Positions 24,090 to 31,862 of a stretch of DNA of 32,017 nt are shown here, one piece after another. A model generated the notes under the pieces. That model was not told where the DNA came from, made no database searches, and saw only the letters and a program-made list of their open reading frames with translations. The stretch comes from Pedobacter petrophilus. GTDB taxonomy: Bacteria > Bacteroidota > Bacteroidia > Sphingobacteriales > Sphingobacteriaceae. Within the stretch, counting starts at the first letter, position 1. Every line of letters begins with the position of its first letter. The DNA is taken from assembly GCF_009674725.1 (NCBI RefSeq), contig NZ_WKKH01000047.1, positions 1 through 32,017 on the forward strand, given 5' to 3'. Made by a program: the position numbers and the translations under genes.

Positions 24090-26828
24090 ATGAAAACGAA
24101 TATTACAATCTTTCTTGTTTGTTTTCTATGCTGTAGTAAGTCCATGCATGGTCAGCAGTTATTAGATACTTCCACTCTAAAATCAATGAATACCACTCAT
24201 GACATCCGTCTGGGACCATGGGGGCCTTATTCTAAGAAATATGCTGGTATATCACATATCCCTGATATAGCCGCTGGGATGCGCTTCGATTTTTTTGTGA
24301 TGCCGGGTTTTTACCGAAATAAAGTTTTGATTCCCAATGTAAATTTTGAATCTGGGTATTTCCCCTGGCAGGCAGATTCTAGGCAAGGCTCCTATACTTA
24401 CCGGTATGAATTGATCTGGAAAGATCAGGTGTATGTGGACGTAAATTATCAGATAGTAGATAGTAGTAAGGTAATTGTAAGTATTAAGTGTGTAAACCGC
24501 ACAGAACTTCCTCAAAGTCTTGCTTTAAACCTAATGGCTTCGATGAATTATCCCGAGGTATGGCCAAGGTTTAAATTACAAAAGTCTTCGCAAGATGTCT
24601 GGATAAATGCAGTGGATTATAAACAAATACGTTTTGCAAGACAGGAGCCTAAAGATAATCTAGTTACTGATGGTCTGATGAATGGAGAAATGCGTAACGA
24701 AGGCTTTATTGATGGGTCTGCGTTGACAAAAAAGTTTGGACAGTCAGCGGGTAACTCGTTATCCTACTCAATTCCAGCTCAATTCAAAAAGGGTTATCTC
24801 ACCATCTTCTATCGGGCTGATATTGGCGCGGTGAGCAGGATTTCAGCTTCCGGAGCGATTCATCAGCAAATCATTCTAGAGGGAGATGGCAAACTTAAAT
24901 GGATTGAAATTCCTTTTGAGTGGGATGGGTCAGGCCGGTTGATACTAACATCGCTTGAGGGAGATGGCGTGGAACTCAATGGTCTACTCTGGAGCATTAA
25001 AAAAGACACAAAATTCGCGATTGAAGATAATCTTAAGGTGGTAAATCCGAAAGTATCAACGGATTTTAAAAATCGTCAGGCAATTCTAAAATATCAACAT
25101 GCTCCGGGCTATTATGGTATGAGCTGGGGTAATTCCTCATATAAAATTCGCGAAATCCGCAATGATGAACTTGATGTCTACTTTCGTAAAGCTATTCATA
25201 ATCATGTCGATAGCATCCTGAAAGGAAATAATCAGGGCCATTTTGAAAATATATTTATCAGACCACTCGTGCTATTGGCGGGAAGTGAAAAAACTTTTAG
25301 TTGTGTACTAACGCACAACCCTAGTATGGCTGCAGCTAGACAAAACATGTCTGCACCTAAAAACATACCACAAAAAGCGCAAAAACCTTTTATTGGCCCA
25401 ACTTTTCTCCCAGAAAGTAAAACCTATGCTTTTAGTCAGAAAATGCTCCGGGCAGCCTTACTGGAGAATATCGTCTATCCTATCTACACCCAGCGAAGTT
25501 ACATCAGGCATTATACACCCGGGAAATGGTGGAATAGTTTGTACACCTGGGATTCGGGTTTTATCGCTTTAGGGCTTAATGAGTTAGATATAAACAGAGC
25601 CGTAGAATGCATCAATGCTTACACAACTGAACCTGGCAGCCAATCCGCCTTTATTCATCATGGCGCTCCAGTTCCGGTGCAGGTTTACGCATTTTTTGAT
25701 TTATTAAACAAAACGCAGTCATTGCCACTACTTGAATATTTCTATCCTAGGCTAAAGCAATATTATAGTTTTTTATCTGGCAAGCTAGGTAGCTCCTCAA
25801 CAGGACGATTGAAATCGGGATTACTTAACACCTGGGATTACTTTTACAATTCAGGTGGATGGGATGATTACCCAGCGCAGGTAGGTATTCATCAGCAGCG
25901 GCTGGAATCCACTGTCTCACCCGTAATTACAACTGCCCAGTGTATACGTTTCGCGAAAATATTGCGCATGCTTGCAAAAAAGTTGAACAAAAATGCAGAT
26001 GCTGCGGATTATGACATCGAAATTAAAGCATTTTCCAAAAGTCTTCAGGCTTACAGCTGGAATGAGGAAAGCGGTTATTTCAGCTATGTGCGTCATGATT
26101 CAAGTGGTAAAGCAATAGGTGCCTTCCGCTATAAAGATGGTAGTGATTATAATCAGGGTATGGATGGAGCTTATCCTCTATTTGCCGGGATTTGCACCCC
26201 AGCGCAACAGAACATATTGCTAAAAAAACTTTTCTCGGCTGATCATATGTGGACCCCTTACGGCATGGGCGTGGTTGACCGGGCGGCAGCTTATTACCTC
26301 AACGATGGATATTGGAATGGGTCAGTGTGGATGCCGCATCAATGGTTTATGTGGAAGACCATGCTTGATTTAGGCAAACCTGAACTTGCGATGCGAATCT
26401 CGAGCACGGGCCTTGAGGTCTTCAAGCGGGAAACGGATCATTCCTATTATACTTTTGAGCATTACCTCTCCGAAACCGGCCGGGGCGCGGGCTGGCATCA
26501 GTTTTCAGGTCTTTCTACTCCGGTTTTAAACTGGTATAATTCCACTTTTAAGATCGGAAACGTCACCACCGGTTTTGAAATTCTACAAGAAAAAAGCGAG
26601 TTTAATTCGGAATTTTCCAATTATGAAGCATTACTAAGTTTTGATGATTCGACGCCCGCACACGCGCGTAGCATGCTTATCTGTTTAAATCCGTCTTATC
26701 AGTATCAGGCAATGTTCAATGGAAGGGTAATCCAACACCTGCAGCCTTATCCCGGGCTGCTTCAGGTAACACTACCAGCAACCAATGTTGCTGGACAATT
26801 AATTATCAAAATAAAAGGGCGTAAGTAG
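24090..26828 (+). CDS. Secreted (alpha/alpha)6-barrel glycoside hydrolase, GH63/GH37-like (MGH1-type domain)
   Basis: This is a predicted periplasmic or surface glycosidase of 912 residues. A signal peptide (about 1-22, ending MHGQQ) is followed by a beta-sandwich-rich N-terminal half (about 30-440) and a C-terminal (alpha/alpha)6 domain (about 450-830). Motifs of the GH63/GH37/MGH1 group are WWNSLYTWDSGFIALGL, NSGGWDDYPAQ, YWNGSVWMPHQWFMWKTML and TFEHYLSETGRGAG. By analogy the general acid is Asp592 (GGWDDY) and the base Glu790 (TFEHY). Families with this fold hydrolyse alpha-glucosides, trehalose or glucosyl/mannosyl-glycerate with inversion; which bond is cut here cannot be read from sequence. 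It sits 268 bases after SusD2, and may be co-transcribed or have its own promoter. Its pairing with GH89 suggests sequential removal of different alpha-linked terminal sugars from one glycan. GH family assignment is tentative. Confidence 0.8.
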   Translation: MKTNITIFLVCFLCCSKSMHGQQLLDTSTLKSMNTTHDIRLGPWGPYSKKYAGISHIPDIAAGMRFDFFVMPGFYRNKVLIPNVNFESGYFPWQADSRQGSYTYRYELIWKDQVYVDVNYQIVDSSKVIVSIKCVNRTELPQSLALNLMASMNYPEVWPRFKLQKSSQDVWINAVDYKQIRFARQEPKDNLVTDGLMNGEMRNEGFIDGSALTKKFGQSAGNSLSYSIPAQFKKGYLTIFYRADIGAVSRISASGAIHQQIILEGDGKLKWIEIPFEWDGSGRLILTSLEGDGVELNGLLWSIKKDTKFAIEDNLKVVNPKVSTDFKNRQAILKYQHAPGYYGMSWGNSSYKIREIRNDELDVYFRKAIHNHVDSILKGNNQGHFENIFIRPLVLLAGSEKTFSCVLTHNPSMAAARQNMSAPKNIPQKAQKPFIGPTFLPESKTYAFSQKMLRAALLENIVYPIYTQRSYIRHYTPGKWWNSLYTWDSGFIALGLNELDINRAVECINAYTTEPGSQSAFIHHGAPVPVQVYAFFDLLNKTQSLPLLEYFYPRLKQYYSFLSGKLGSSSTGRLKSGLLNTWDYFYNSGGWDDYPAQVGIHQQRLESTVSPVITTAQCIRFAKILRMLAKKLNKNADAADYDIEIKAFSKSLQAYSWNEESGYFSYVRHDSSGKAIGAFRYKDGSDYNQGMDGAYPLFAGICTPAQQNILLKKLFSADHMWTPYGMGVVDRAAAYYLNDGYWNGSVWMPHQWFMWKTMLDLGKPELAMRISSTGLEVFKRETDHSYYTFEHYLSETGRGAGWHQFSGLSTPVLNWYNSTFKIGNVTTGFEILQEKSEFNSEFSNYEALLSFDDSTPAHARSMLICLNPSYQYQAMFNGRVIQHLQPYPGLLQVTLPATNVAGQLIIKIKGRK

Positions 26829-26906
26829 AAAGGTCGAAAAACATTTTAATAACTGGCTTTATTAATAGCCTCACTTATGATTTCTGTCTTCATGAAATAT
26901 TATCAG

Positions 26907-27036
26907 CTAAGAAAAGCACTGCCATTCCCCCGGCGCGCAGGACATTATTTGGCCCGATGCGATTATTCTCTCTTCAAGACCATCGCCCAGGTTCCAATGT
27001 GGAATATAGCCTAAAACATTACGTTTACTTAATGCG
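26907..27036 (-). pseudogene. C-terminal fragment of an NAD-dependent epimerase/dehydratase (SDR)
   Basis: The minus strand encodes SKRNVLGYIPHWNLGDGLEE followed by about 20 residues to a stop at 26907-26909. This matches the conserved end of extended SDR epimerases, where a Lys/Arg-Xn-LGY-x-P segment leads into a SLEEGL-type helix. No N-terminal part is found; upstream in this frame lies the ABM gene. It therefore looks like the stump of a deleted sugar-nucleotide epimerase gene. Confidence 0.5.
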
Positions 27037-27330
27037 CTAAGTAAGTAAGGTAGATTCAAACTCTTCGATGGGAACCGTAAAATAGGGTTCAGCTGAAATT
27101 AAAAAATTCTTAAAGTGCGGGGATGTATTATGTTCTTCCATTGCAGCCTCTGATGCCCATTCCTCCATCATGATAAAAAATCCTGGTTGTTGAGTAACTT
27201 GATGTAATTCATATTTCAGACATCCTGGCTCTTTTCTGGTTTCTTGTATAAGTTGGACAAAAAGACCATTTAATTTTTCAAGATCTGCGCTATTGTTTTT
27301 CGCGCGGATAAGTGCTGTTATTGTTATCAT
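27037..27330 (-). CDS. Antibiotic biosynthesis monooxygenase (ABM) domain protein
   Basis: This is a small cytoplasmic protein of 97 residues with a dimeric alpha-beta ferredoxin-like fold of the ABM/YgiN type. Such proteins are often putative quinol monooxygenases or stress-related and act without a bound cofactor. The start at 27330 is preferred because the family typically begins with a short strand such as MITITALIRAK; an upstream in-frame ATG at 27402 would add 24 AT-rich, Lys-rich residues. The core shows ETRKEPGCLKYELHQ, FIMMEEWASEAAMEEHN and SPHFKNFL, all family landmarks. It stands alone between two gene remnants, so no pathway can be assigned. Confidence 0.85.
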   Translation of the reverse strand: MITITALIRAKNNSADLEKLNGLFVQLIQETRKEPGCLKYELHQVTQQPGFFIMMEEWASEAAMEEHNTSPHFKNFLISAEPYFTVPIEEFESTLLT

Positions 27331-27388
27331 ATTGTTTAAATTTATTAAGGTTAATGGTAAAATTTTTCTAAAAAATCTTCTTTTCATT

Positions 27389-27802
27389 TTAACTTTTCGC
27401 ACTTTTTATTTTTAAATCAAAATAAAAAATGGAATACCAAACAATGCCTTCTTCCAATAGTACTCGATAGTTTTTCATATCCTGTTGCTTTCCGGCTGGC
27501 AATCTTTCAAAGAAGTTTTAATCCTTGTCAGCTTACGTTCCCAAAAGCAATTTCTTCATTCATTTGTGGCACTAACCAATTTGCCATCTTTTCTATAAAA
27601 AGATAATCTTGATACATATCCTTGAAGGCATGCAAAACAAAACTACTATTACTTACGCCCTCATCAAATGGCTTTGCTGCATAAATAATCTATTATCATC
27701 AACAAAAGATCCACAAAATTTTCTTCTGAGTGCACTGTAGGTTTTGTAATCTCTCACGTGGATATATCCTTTAAATTTAGGAGCTAAGTAATACAATGGT
27801 AT
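27389..27802 (-). pseudogene. Decayed gene of unknown family, broken by at least two frameshifts
   Basis: Three successive minus-strand segments in different frames read like one protein. The first (27802-27653) contains KFKGYIHVRDYKTYSALRRK, the second (to a stop at 27528) contains FVLHAFKDMYQDYLFIEKMA, and the third (27517-27389) contains KNYRVLLEEGIVWYSIFYFD. Composition is clearly protein-like, with many aromatic and charged residues and little repetition. I cannot name the family. It lies just upstream of the ABM gene. Confidence 0.5.
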
Positions 27803-28218
27803 CTATATTTTTCTCCTAAGAACAAAATTAGGACATATACCTTTTACAACTTGGTACAATTTGGTTATAAATTTGTACATACCAATCCAGAGCGTTTAAA
27901 ACTAATGCATTGTTAGTGGAGAAATTCGCCTAAAATTGCTTTCAACCGGCAGGGACTTTAATCAAAAAAAATCTATTTTTTTGCCTGAATTTTGTCAGTC
28001 ATACTTGATAAATCTAAAAGTGAGTTTACCAATGAAATATCCACAACAGTAGAAAACACGATATAAAATCTGCTACGAGACAATCTTTGGGACAGCTGCG
28101 CCTTCGACAAGAAAAAGCATTGTTTTTAACCTATTTTTTTACCTTCCACAGCCATCACTGATATCTGCTACAGAATTGCATTGAAAATTGCAGGGTGATG
28201 CGCTTAAGTTTTTGAATA

Positions 28219-28452
28219 TTACGGCCTAAACAAAATTAAGATGAGAAACATGGTACCATGCGGCGTGATGGGTAATGATTTCAGAGAAAGTCTATTTATT
28301 TTTTCTTGCAAATCTGGAAACATCGCTTCAATACCTTCCATAGATACTAGAATGGAAGCACTACTTCCCAATGCTAAGCTTTCCCGAATTCTTTGCCTAA
28401 CATGATGCTCGTAATCGCCGTTACGGAGCGCATCACAGACTTCATCATTTTT
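28219..28452 (-). pseudogene. 77-codon open fragment without a start codon, unknown family
   Basis: The minus-strand frame from 28452 to the stop at 28219 is open and reads like a real protein fragment, including NGDYEHHVRQRIRESLALGS and SMEGIEAMFPDLQEKINRLS. There is no plausible start codon at the left end and an in-frame stop just upstream (28453-28455). I do not recognise it. It could be the C-terminal end of a deleted gene. Between it and 27802 the DNA is AT-rich with only short open stretches and an imperfect palindrome at 27851-27885. Confidence 0.45.
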
Positions 28453-28462
28453 CTAAGCGAGC

Positions 28463-28849
28463 CTATTTCCGGGCGGTAACGGTAATCTCTACACTGGCCT
28501 TTTGTGGCAAATGAGCGATCCCGATACAGGTTCTGGAAGGAAAAGGTGGTTTAAAATAATTTTTGTAAAGTGTATTAAACTTTGCGTACTGTCCAAAATC
28601 TTTCAAATAAACAGTAACTGTAATTATCTTATCCATTGATGACCCGGCGGAGATTAGGATTGTATTGATTTTTTCAAAAACCTGATTGACTTCCTGATCA
28701 AAACTTGGTGCTGGCACACCAACCTGTCCCGACAAAAAGATAAGACCACCAGCTTCCCTGAATGCGCTAAATGGTTTATCGTTCAGATTTTGAGCATACG
28801 ATGCGATTGAAAACAATATTGCTATTGCAGTAATTGATATTTTTTTCAT
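28463..28849 (-). CDS. Exported RidA/YjgF/UK114 family protein
   Basis: This is a RidA-fold protein of 128 residues with a clear Sec signal peptide (MKKISITAIAILFSIASYAQ). That is unusual, because classical RidA acts in the cytosol to hydrolyse reactive enamine/imine intermediates to ketoacids and ammonia. The body is full length, with GLIFLSGQVGV, VFEKINTILISAGSSMDKI and VTVYLKDFGQYAKFNTLY. The residues that bind the substrate carboxylate and activate water in RidA appear present: Arg106 in SRTCIGIA and Glu121 in ASVEITV. Its ATG overlaps the stop of the M28 peptidase gene by 4 bases (ATGA type), implying coupled translation. The substrate is unknown; context points to imines or related products formed in the periplasm. 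Confidence 0.9.
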   Translation of the reverse strand: MKKISITAIAILFSIASYAQNLNDKPFSAFREAGGLIFLSGQVGVPAPSFDQEVNQVFEKINTILISAGSSMDKIITVTVYLKDFGQYAKFNTLYKNYFKPPFPSRTCIGIAHLPQKASVEITVTARK

Positions 28850-30234
28850 TGTAATCCATATTTACTAATCAGCAACACCATAGCAGACATTGCTGCCGCA
28901 CCCATGGCCACCTCTCTAGGGTTAATTTTATCATAGGTATCCAATCTGCTATGGTGAATATCAAATAGACGGCTATCATCGCAATCCAGGCTAATGAGTG
29001 CAAGAGCCTTGTTTTTCATTGGAACCAAATCAATTCCACGCTGCTCCAACTGGATGTCTCCAGCCTTGTAGGTTTCAAATAACTTCGCCCATTGCCTAAA
29101 CTGCTTTAAGGCCTTGGAGCCTGCTTCCACCCTAAAGCCTCTGGCTGCAAAACCGCCCGCATCAGATTCCATGACAGCGATATGCTTCTCACCATTCAAT
29201 GTGGCTTGCCTGGCATATTCTACTGCACCGTGTGCACCTGCCTCTTCATTCATGTATAGCACAACACGCACAGTACGGGCGGGCCTGAAGCCTAATTGAT
29301 TAAACACCCTGAGCATTTCCATCGACTGGACCAACCCGGTTCCATCATCAGAGGCACCCTGACCAAGATCCCAGGAATCAAGATGTGCACCAAGGGTCAC
29401 AATCTCCTGTGGAAATTCCCAACCTTTGATTTCCGCAATCACATTGTTGGACCTAACTGGTGATAAAAGCCTGCATTTCAGCTCCAAAGATAGTATCATT
29501 CGTGGATCGGCTTTTAGTGCAGCGCTAAGCCGGTCTGCGCTTATTGTGCTTAATGCGACAGCAGGGATTTTTTTCACTTTTTCATCATAGCTAACAGCGC
29601 CGGTATGGGGAACATTGTCTTTTGAAAGCGTCAAGGATCGAATTAATGCCCCTACAGCCCCTCTTTTAGCGGCAGCTATGGCGCCAAGAGATCGTTGATC
29701 CACTGCCTTAAGATAGGCCTTAAAAACTTCCACCTCGGTAGGATCCATCGCCCGGTTAAAAAATACGAATTTACCAGCAATCTCCGCATCTGTCATATCC
29801 GCTAAAGCTTTCCATGAATTTACCTCGACGACCTCGGACTGCAGAATTCCATCTGTAGGAATCGATCCTCCAAGCGCACTGATATCAAGTCTGCTTTTTC
29901 CACCAGATGCGCTGAAATAGGCTCGCTCAGTATCCCCCCTTTCCCAGCGGGGAACAGTTACTGGCTGGAGGTATACCCTATCGGGCTTGTAACCTTCCAT
30001 TACGGATTTTGCCCATACAACCGTCTGCTCCGCGGCTGCAGATCCGCTAATTCTTGGACCTATCTTATAGACCAGCTCCCGCAGGTTTTGATCCATTGTA
30101 TGATCCTTCAGTACCTGGGTATAAATCTTGCGGATCATTACAGAATCTGCATCTACCTGGGCTAAGGCAGGATTAAAGATCAGCAGCGCAAAGCCAAGCG
30201 AAACCATAGAGATGGTTTGATGAATAGATTTCAT
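28846..30234 (-). CDS. Exported M28-family zinc peptidase (carboxypeptidase Q-like)
   Basis: This is a secreted di-zinc exopeptidase of 462 residues with signal peptide 1-25 (ending NPALA-Q). A PA-like inserted domain lies at about 120-255, as in PGCP/carboxypeptidase Q relatives. The M28 catalytic core follows, with all expected ligands visible: His284 (GAHLDSWDLG), Asp296 (GASDDGTG), catalytic Glu330 and ligand Glu331 (YMNEEAGAHG), Asp358 (MESDAGG), and His427 or His428 (DIHHSRLDT). It should release N-terminal residues or split small dipeptides in the periplasm. It starts 3 bases after the stop of the MBL hydrolase gene and overlaps the RidA gene by 4 bases, so the three form one operon. 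Confidence 0.92.
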   Translation of the reverse strand: MKSIHQTISMVSLGFALLIFNPALAQVDADSVMIRKIYTQVLKDHTMDQNLRELVYKIGPRISGSAAAEQTVVWAKSVMEGYKPDRVYLQPVTVPRWERGDTERAYFSASGGKSRLDISALGGSIPTDGILQSEVVEVNSWKALADMTDAEIAGKFVFFNRAMDPTEVEVFKAYLKAVDQRSLGAIAAAKRGAVGALIRSLTLSKDNVPHTGAVSYDEKVKKIPAVALSTISADRLSAALKADPRMILSLELKCRLLSPVRSNNVIAEIKGWEFPQEIVTLGAHLDSWDLGQGASDDGTGLVQSMEMLRVFNQLGFRPARTVRVVLYMNEEAGAHGAVEYARQATLNGEKHIAVMESDAGGFAARGFRVEAGSKALKQFRQWAKLFETYKAGDIQLEQRGIDLVPMKNKALALISLDCDDSRLFDIHHSRLDTYDKINPREVAMGAAAMSAMVLLISKYGLQ

Positions 30235-30237
30235 TCC

Positions 30238-31233
30238 TTATTGTCCTTTACCTGTGGTCGTATAATTGATCGGAAACCACCTGTAGCCCTTTCCTAGCGG
30301 TCTGATATGGCCGATTCCCGGAAAGGATAGGTGATCTGCAGCAATCCAGTACCCTTCTTTTGCAGCCTGCTCAAAAGCCTTTTTGCGAGTCCTCGCTGCC
30401 CAGGCAGGATCAACATCATAAACAATGGTGATTTCAGGCTTGGCAAATTGTACTGCTCCAGAATGCAGGATGTCACCCCAGAACAAAATCTTCTCTCCTT
30501 CACTGGTTACTTGGTAAAAACTATGGCCTGGCGTATGTCCGGGGCTGGCTAACGGAGTTACTCCGGGAAAAAGCGTTTTACCATAATCAAAGGTTTTGAT
30601 CTTACCCGCTTTCAGATATGGTAACATTTTAAGCCTCGCCTGGTCAAAATAAGGTTTCATTTTATCAGTGGCTTTGGCATATTGTTCATCATTGAGCCAG
30701 TAATCTGCTTCCTGTTTGCTTACATAAACTGTAGCGTTGGGAAATACCATTTTATCGCCGTCCATCAGCCCTCCTGTATGATCGGTATGAATGTGAGTAA
30801 TTAATATCACCTCGATCTCTTCGGGATTATAGCCAGCACGCTTCATATTTGCAGGTAGGTGTCCAAGTGTCGGGCCGTATAGTTCAGAGGTTCCCGCATC
30901 AATCAGAATGGTCTTTCCGCCAACTTTAACTATATAGGCATTGACAGAGGCTTCAACAACCGGCTGCTGAAAATTCAGGTTGGTCAACGCTTTTACCTCG
31001 TCAACATTGGTGTTGGTTAATAGCTTATCAAGCTCCTGAGGGATGCTTCCATCTGATAAAGCGATAACCTCTATGCTGCCTAGCTTCATGTGATAGCTAC
31101 CGGGCTGAGCAAGAACTCCTTCTTGATGCTGTGCCTTAGCCACCTGCATGAATGTTAAAACGAATACCGTAAAGGTAATATAGAAAGCAGCAGAGCTTTT
31201 GACCCGCTTTAGAAGATATTTGTATGTTTTCAT
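30238..31233 (-). CDS. Exported MBL-fold metallo-hydrolase
   Basis: This is a periplasmic or secreted metallo-beta-lactamase-fold hydrolase of 331 residues with a long Sec signal (about 1-35, ending VAKAQ). The complete di-metal site is visible: HIHTDH (His147, His149, Asp151, His152), His233 in SPGHTPGH, bridging Asp254 in WGDILH, and His301 in ADHLSFPG. The bridging Asp is typical of lactonase/glyoxalase-type members and argues against a class B3 beta-lactamase. The closest functional types are secreted lactonases, including some quorum-quenching AHL lactonases, but the substrate is not determined. It is the first gene of the operon with the M28 peptidase and RidA genes. A TAGTTTTG octamer at 31256-31263 (minus) could be its -7 element. 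Confidence 0.9.
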   Translation of the reverse strand: MKTYKYLLKRVKSSAAFYITFTVFVLTFMQVAKAQHQEGVLAQPGSYHMKLGSIEVIALSDGSIPQELDKLLTNTNVDEVKALTNLNFQQPVVEASVNAYIVKVGGKTILIDAGTSELYGPTLGHLPANMKRAGYNPEEIEVILITHIHTDHTGGLMDGDKMVFPNATVYVSKQEADYWLNDEQYAKATDKMKPYFDQARLKMLPYLKAGKIKTFDYGKTLFPGVTPLASPGHTPGHSFYQVTSEGEKILFWGDILHSGAVQFAKPEITIVYDVDPAWAARTRKKAFEQAAKEGYWIAADHLSFPGIGHIRPLGKGYRWFPINYTTTGKGQ

Positions 31234-31862
31234 TTTTAAAATATTTATCGTGCGACAAAACTATGGCTTACATACAAAACTTAAAAGTACGCACTTCATT
31301 ATAGCATAGGGTTAAAATTATCCCTATAGCCCCATTCCTTTCGTTTCTCGACCTTCCTGGGTCCATCTCATAATTATAAGCAGACAGCTAAACACAAATG
31401 GGCTAGGATAAACTGCTACCGCTTTGATGCGTATTGCTTTGGCACCAATCATCAATGGCACATCCTTGTTAAATCTGTCTGCAGAGTAAACAGCTATGGG
31501 TTGCAGCAATACGTGTATTTAATCTTCAAGATACCTGAGGAAATTTTGAATCAGCCAAGGTTATCACGCAAGATGCTGAAATCGACCAATAGATAAGCAG
31601 GTGACATAACGACAAGATAATTATGTATCTGGTTTAGTTTGACGCAGTGCGCAGCCAGTAAGACTTTCAGACGAGCTTAGCTCATTTTTCAATTTGGCAT
31701 TCTAGCTTTAAGAACTGTATTTCCTAAAAGAGACATAAGGCCTTAGGAAGATTGATGTTACACTGTAAACTAACAAAAGGCCGGAATAAGCCCTGGAGTT
31801 GCTACATTTGACTGGAGGAATTTAGTTGTCAGATTTAACTAGAAACTTTTAAATTTGATTAT
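31234..31862. other. 629-base spacer upstream of the MBL operon and the IS element
   Basis: The left part should carry the MBL operon promoter; TAGTTTTG on the minus strand at 31256-31263 matches TAnnTTTG, without a well-placed -33 TTTG. A 61-codon minus-strand frame at 31324-31509 has no recognisable homology and is probably chance or a remnant. From about 31764 the sequence (TGTAAACTAACAAAAGGCCG) may be the left end of the insertion sequence whose first gene starts at 31863; this cannot be confirmed without the other end. Confidence 0.35.

Noticed and set aside
26855..26870. Hairpin GGCT...AGCC after the glycosidase gene as terminator
   Set aside because: Only a 4-bp core stem and no T-tract.
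27331..27402. Upstream start adding 24 residues to the ABM protein
   Set aside because: The added residues are Lys/Asn-rich and precede the strand at which this family normally begins.
27851..27885. Imperfect palindrome TTGGTAC...TACCAA
   Set aside because: Arms align only with a 4-base gap and it overlaps a decayed reading frame; noted only because its ends resemble the palindrome at 4207.
30238..31233. Class B3 metallo-beta-lactamase (resistance gene)
   Set aside because: The bridging Asp254 and general layout fit lactonase/glyoxalase-type MBL hydrolases; nothing supports beta-lactam specificity.
31324..31509. 61-codon minus-strand ORF
   Set aside because: Starts with TTG, no homology recognised, and in-frame stop just upstream; probably chance.
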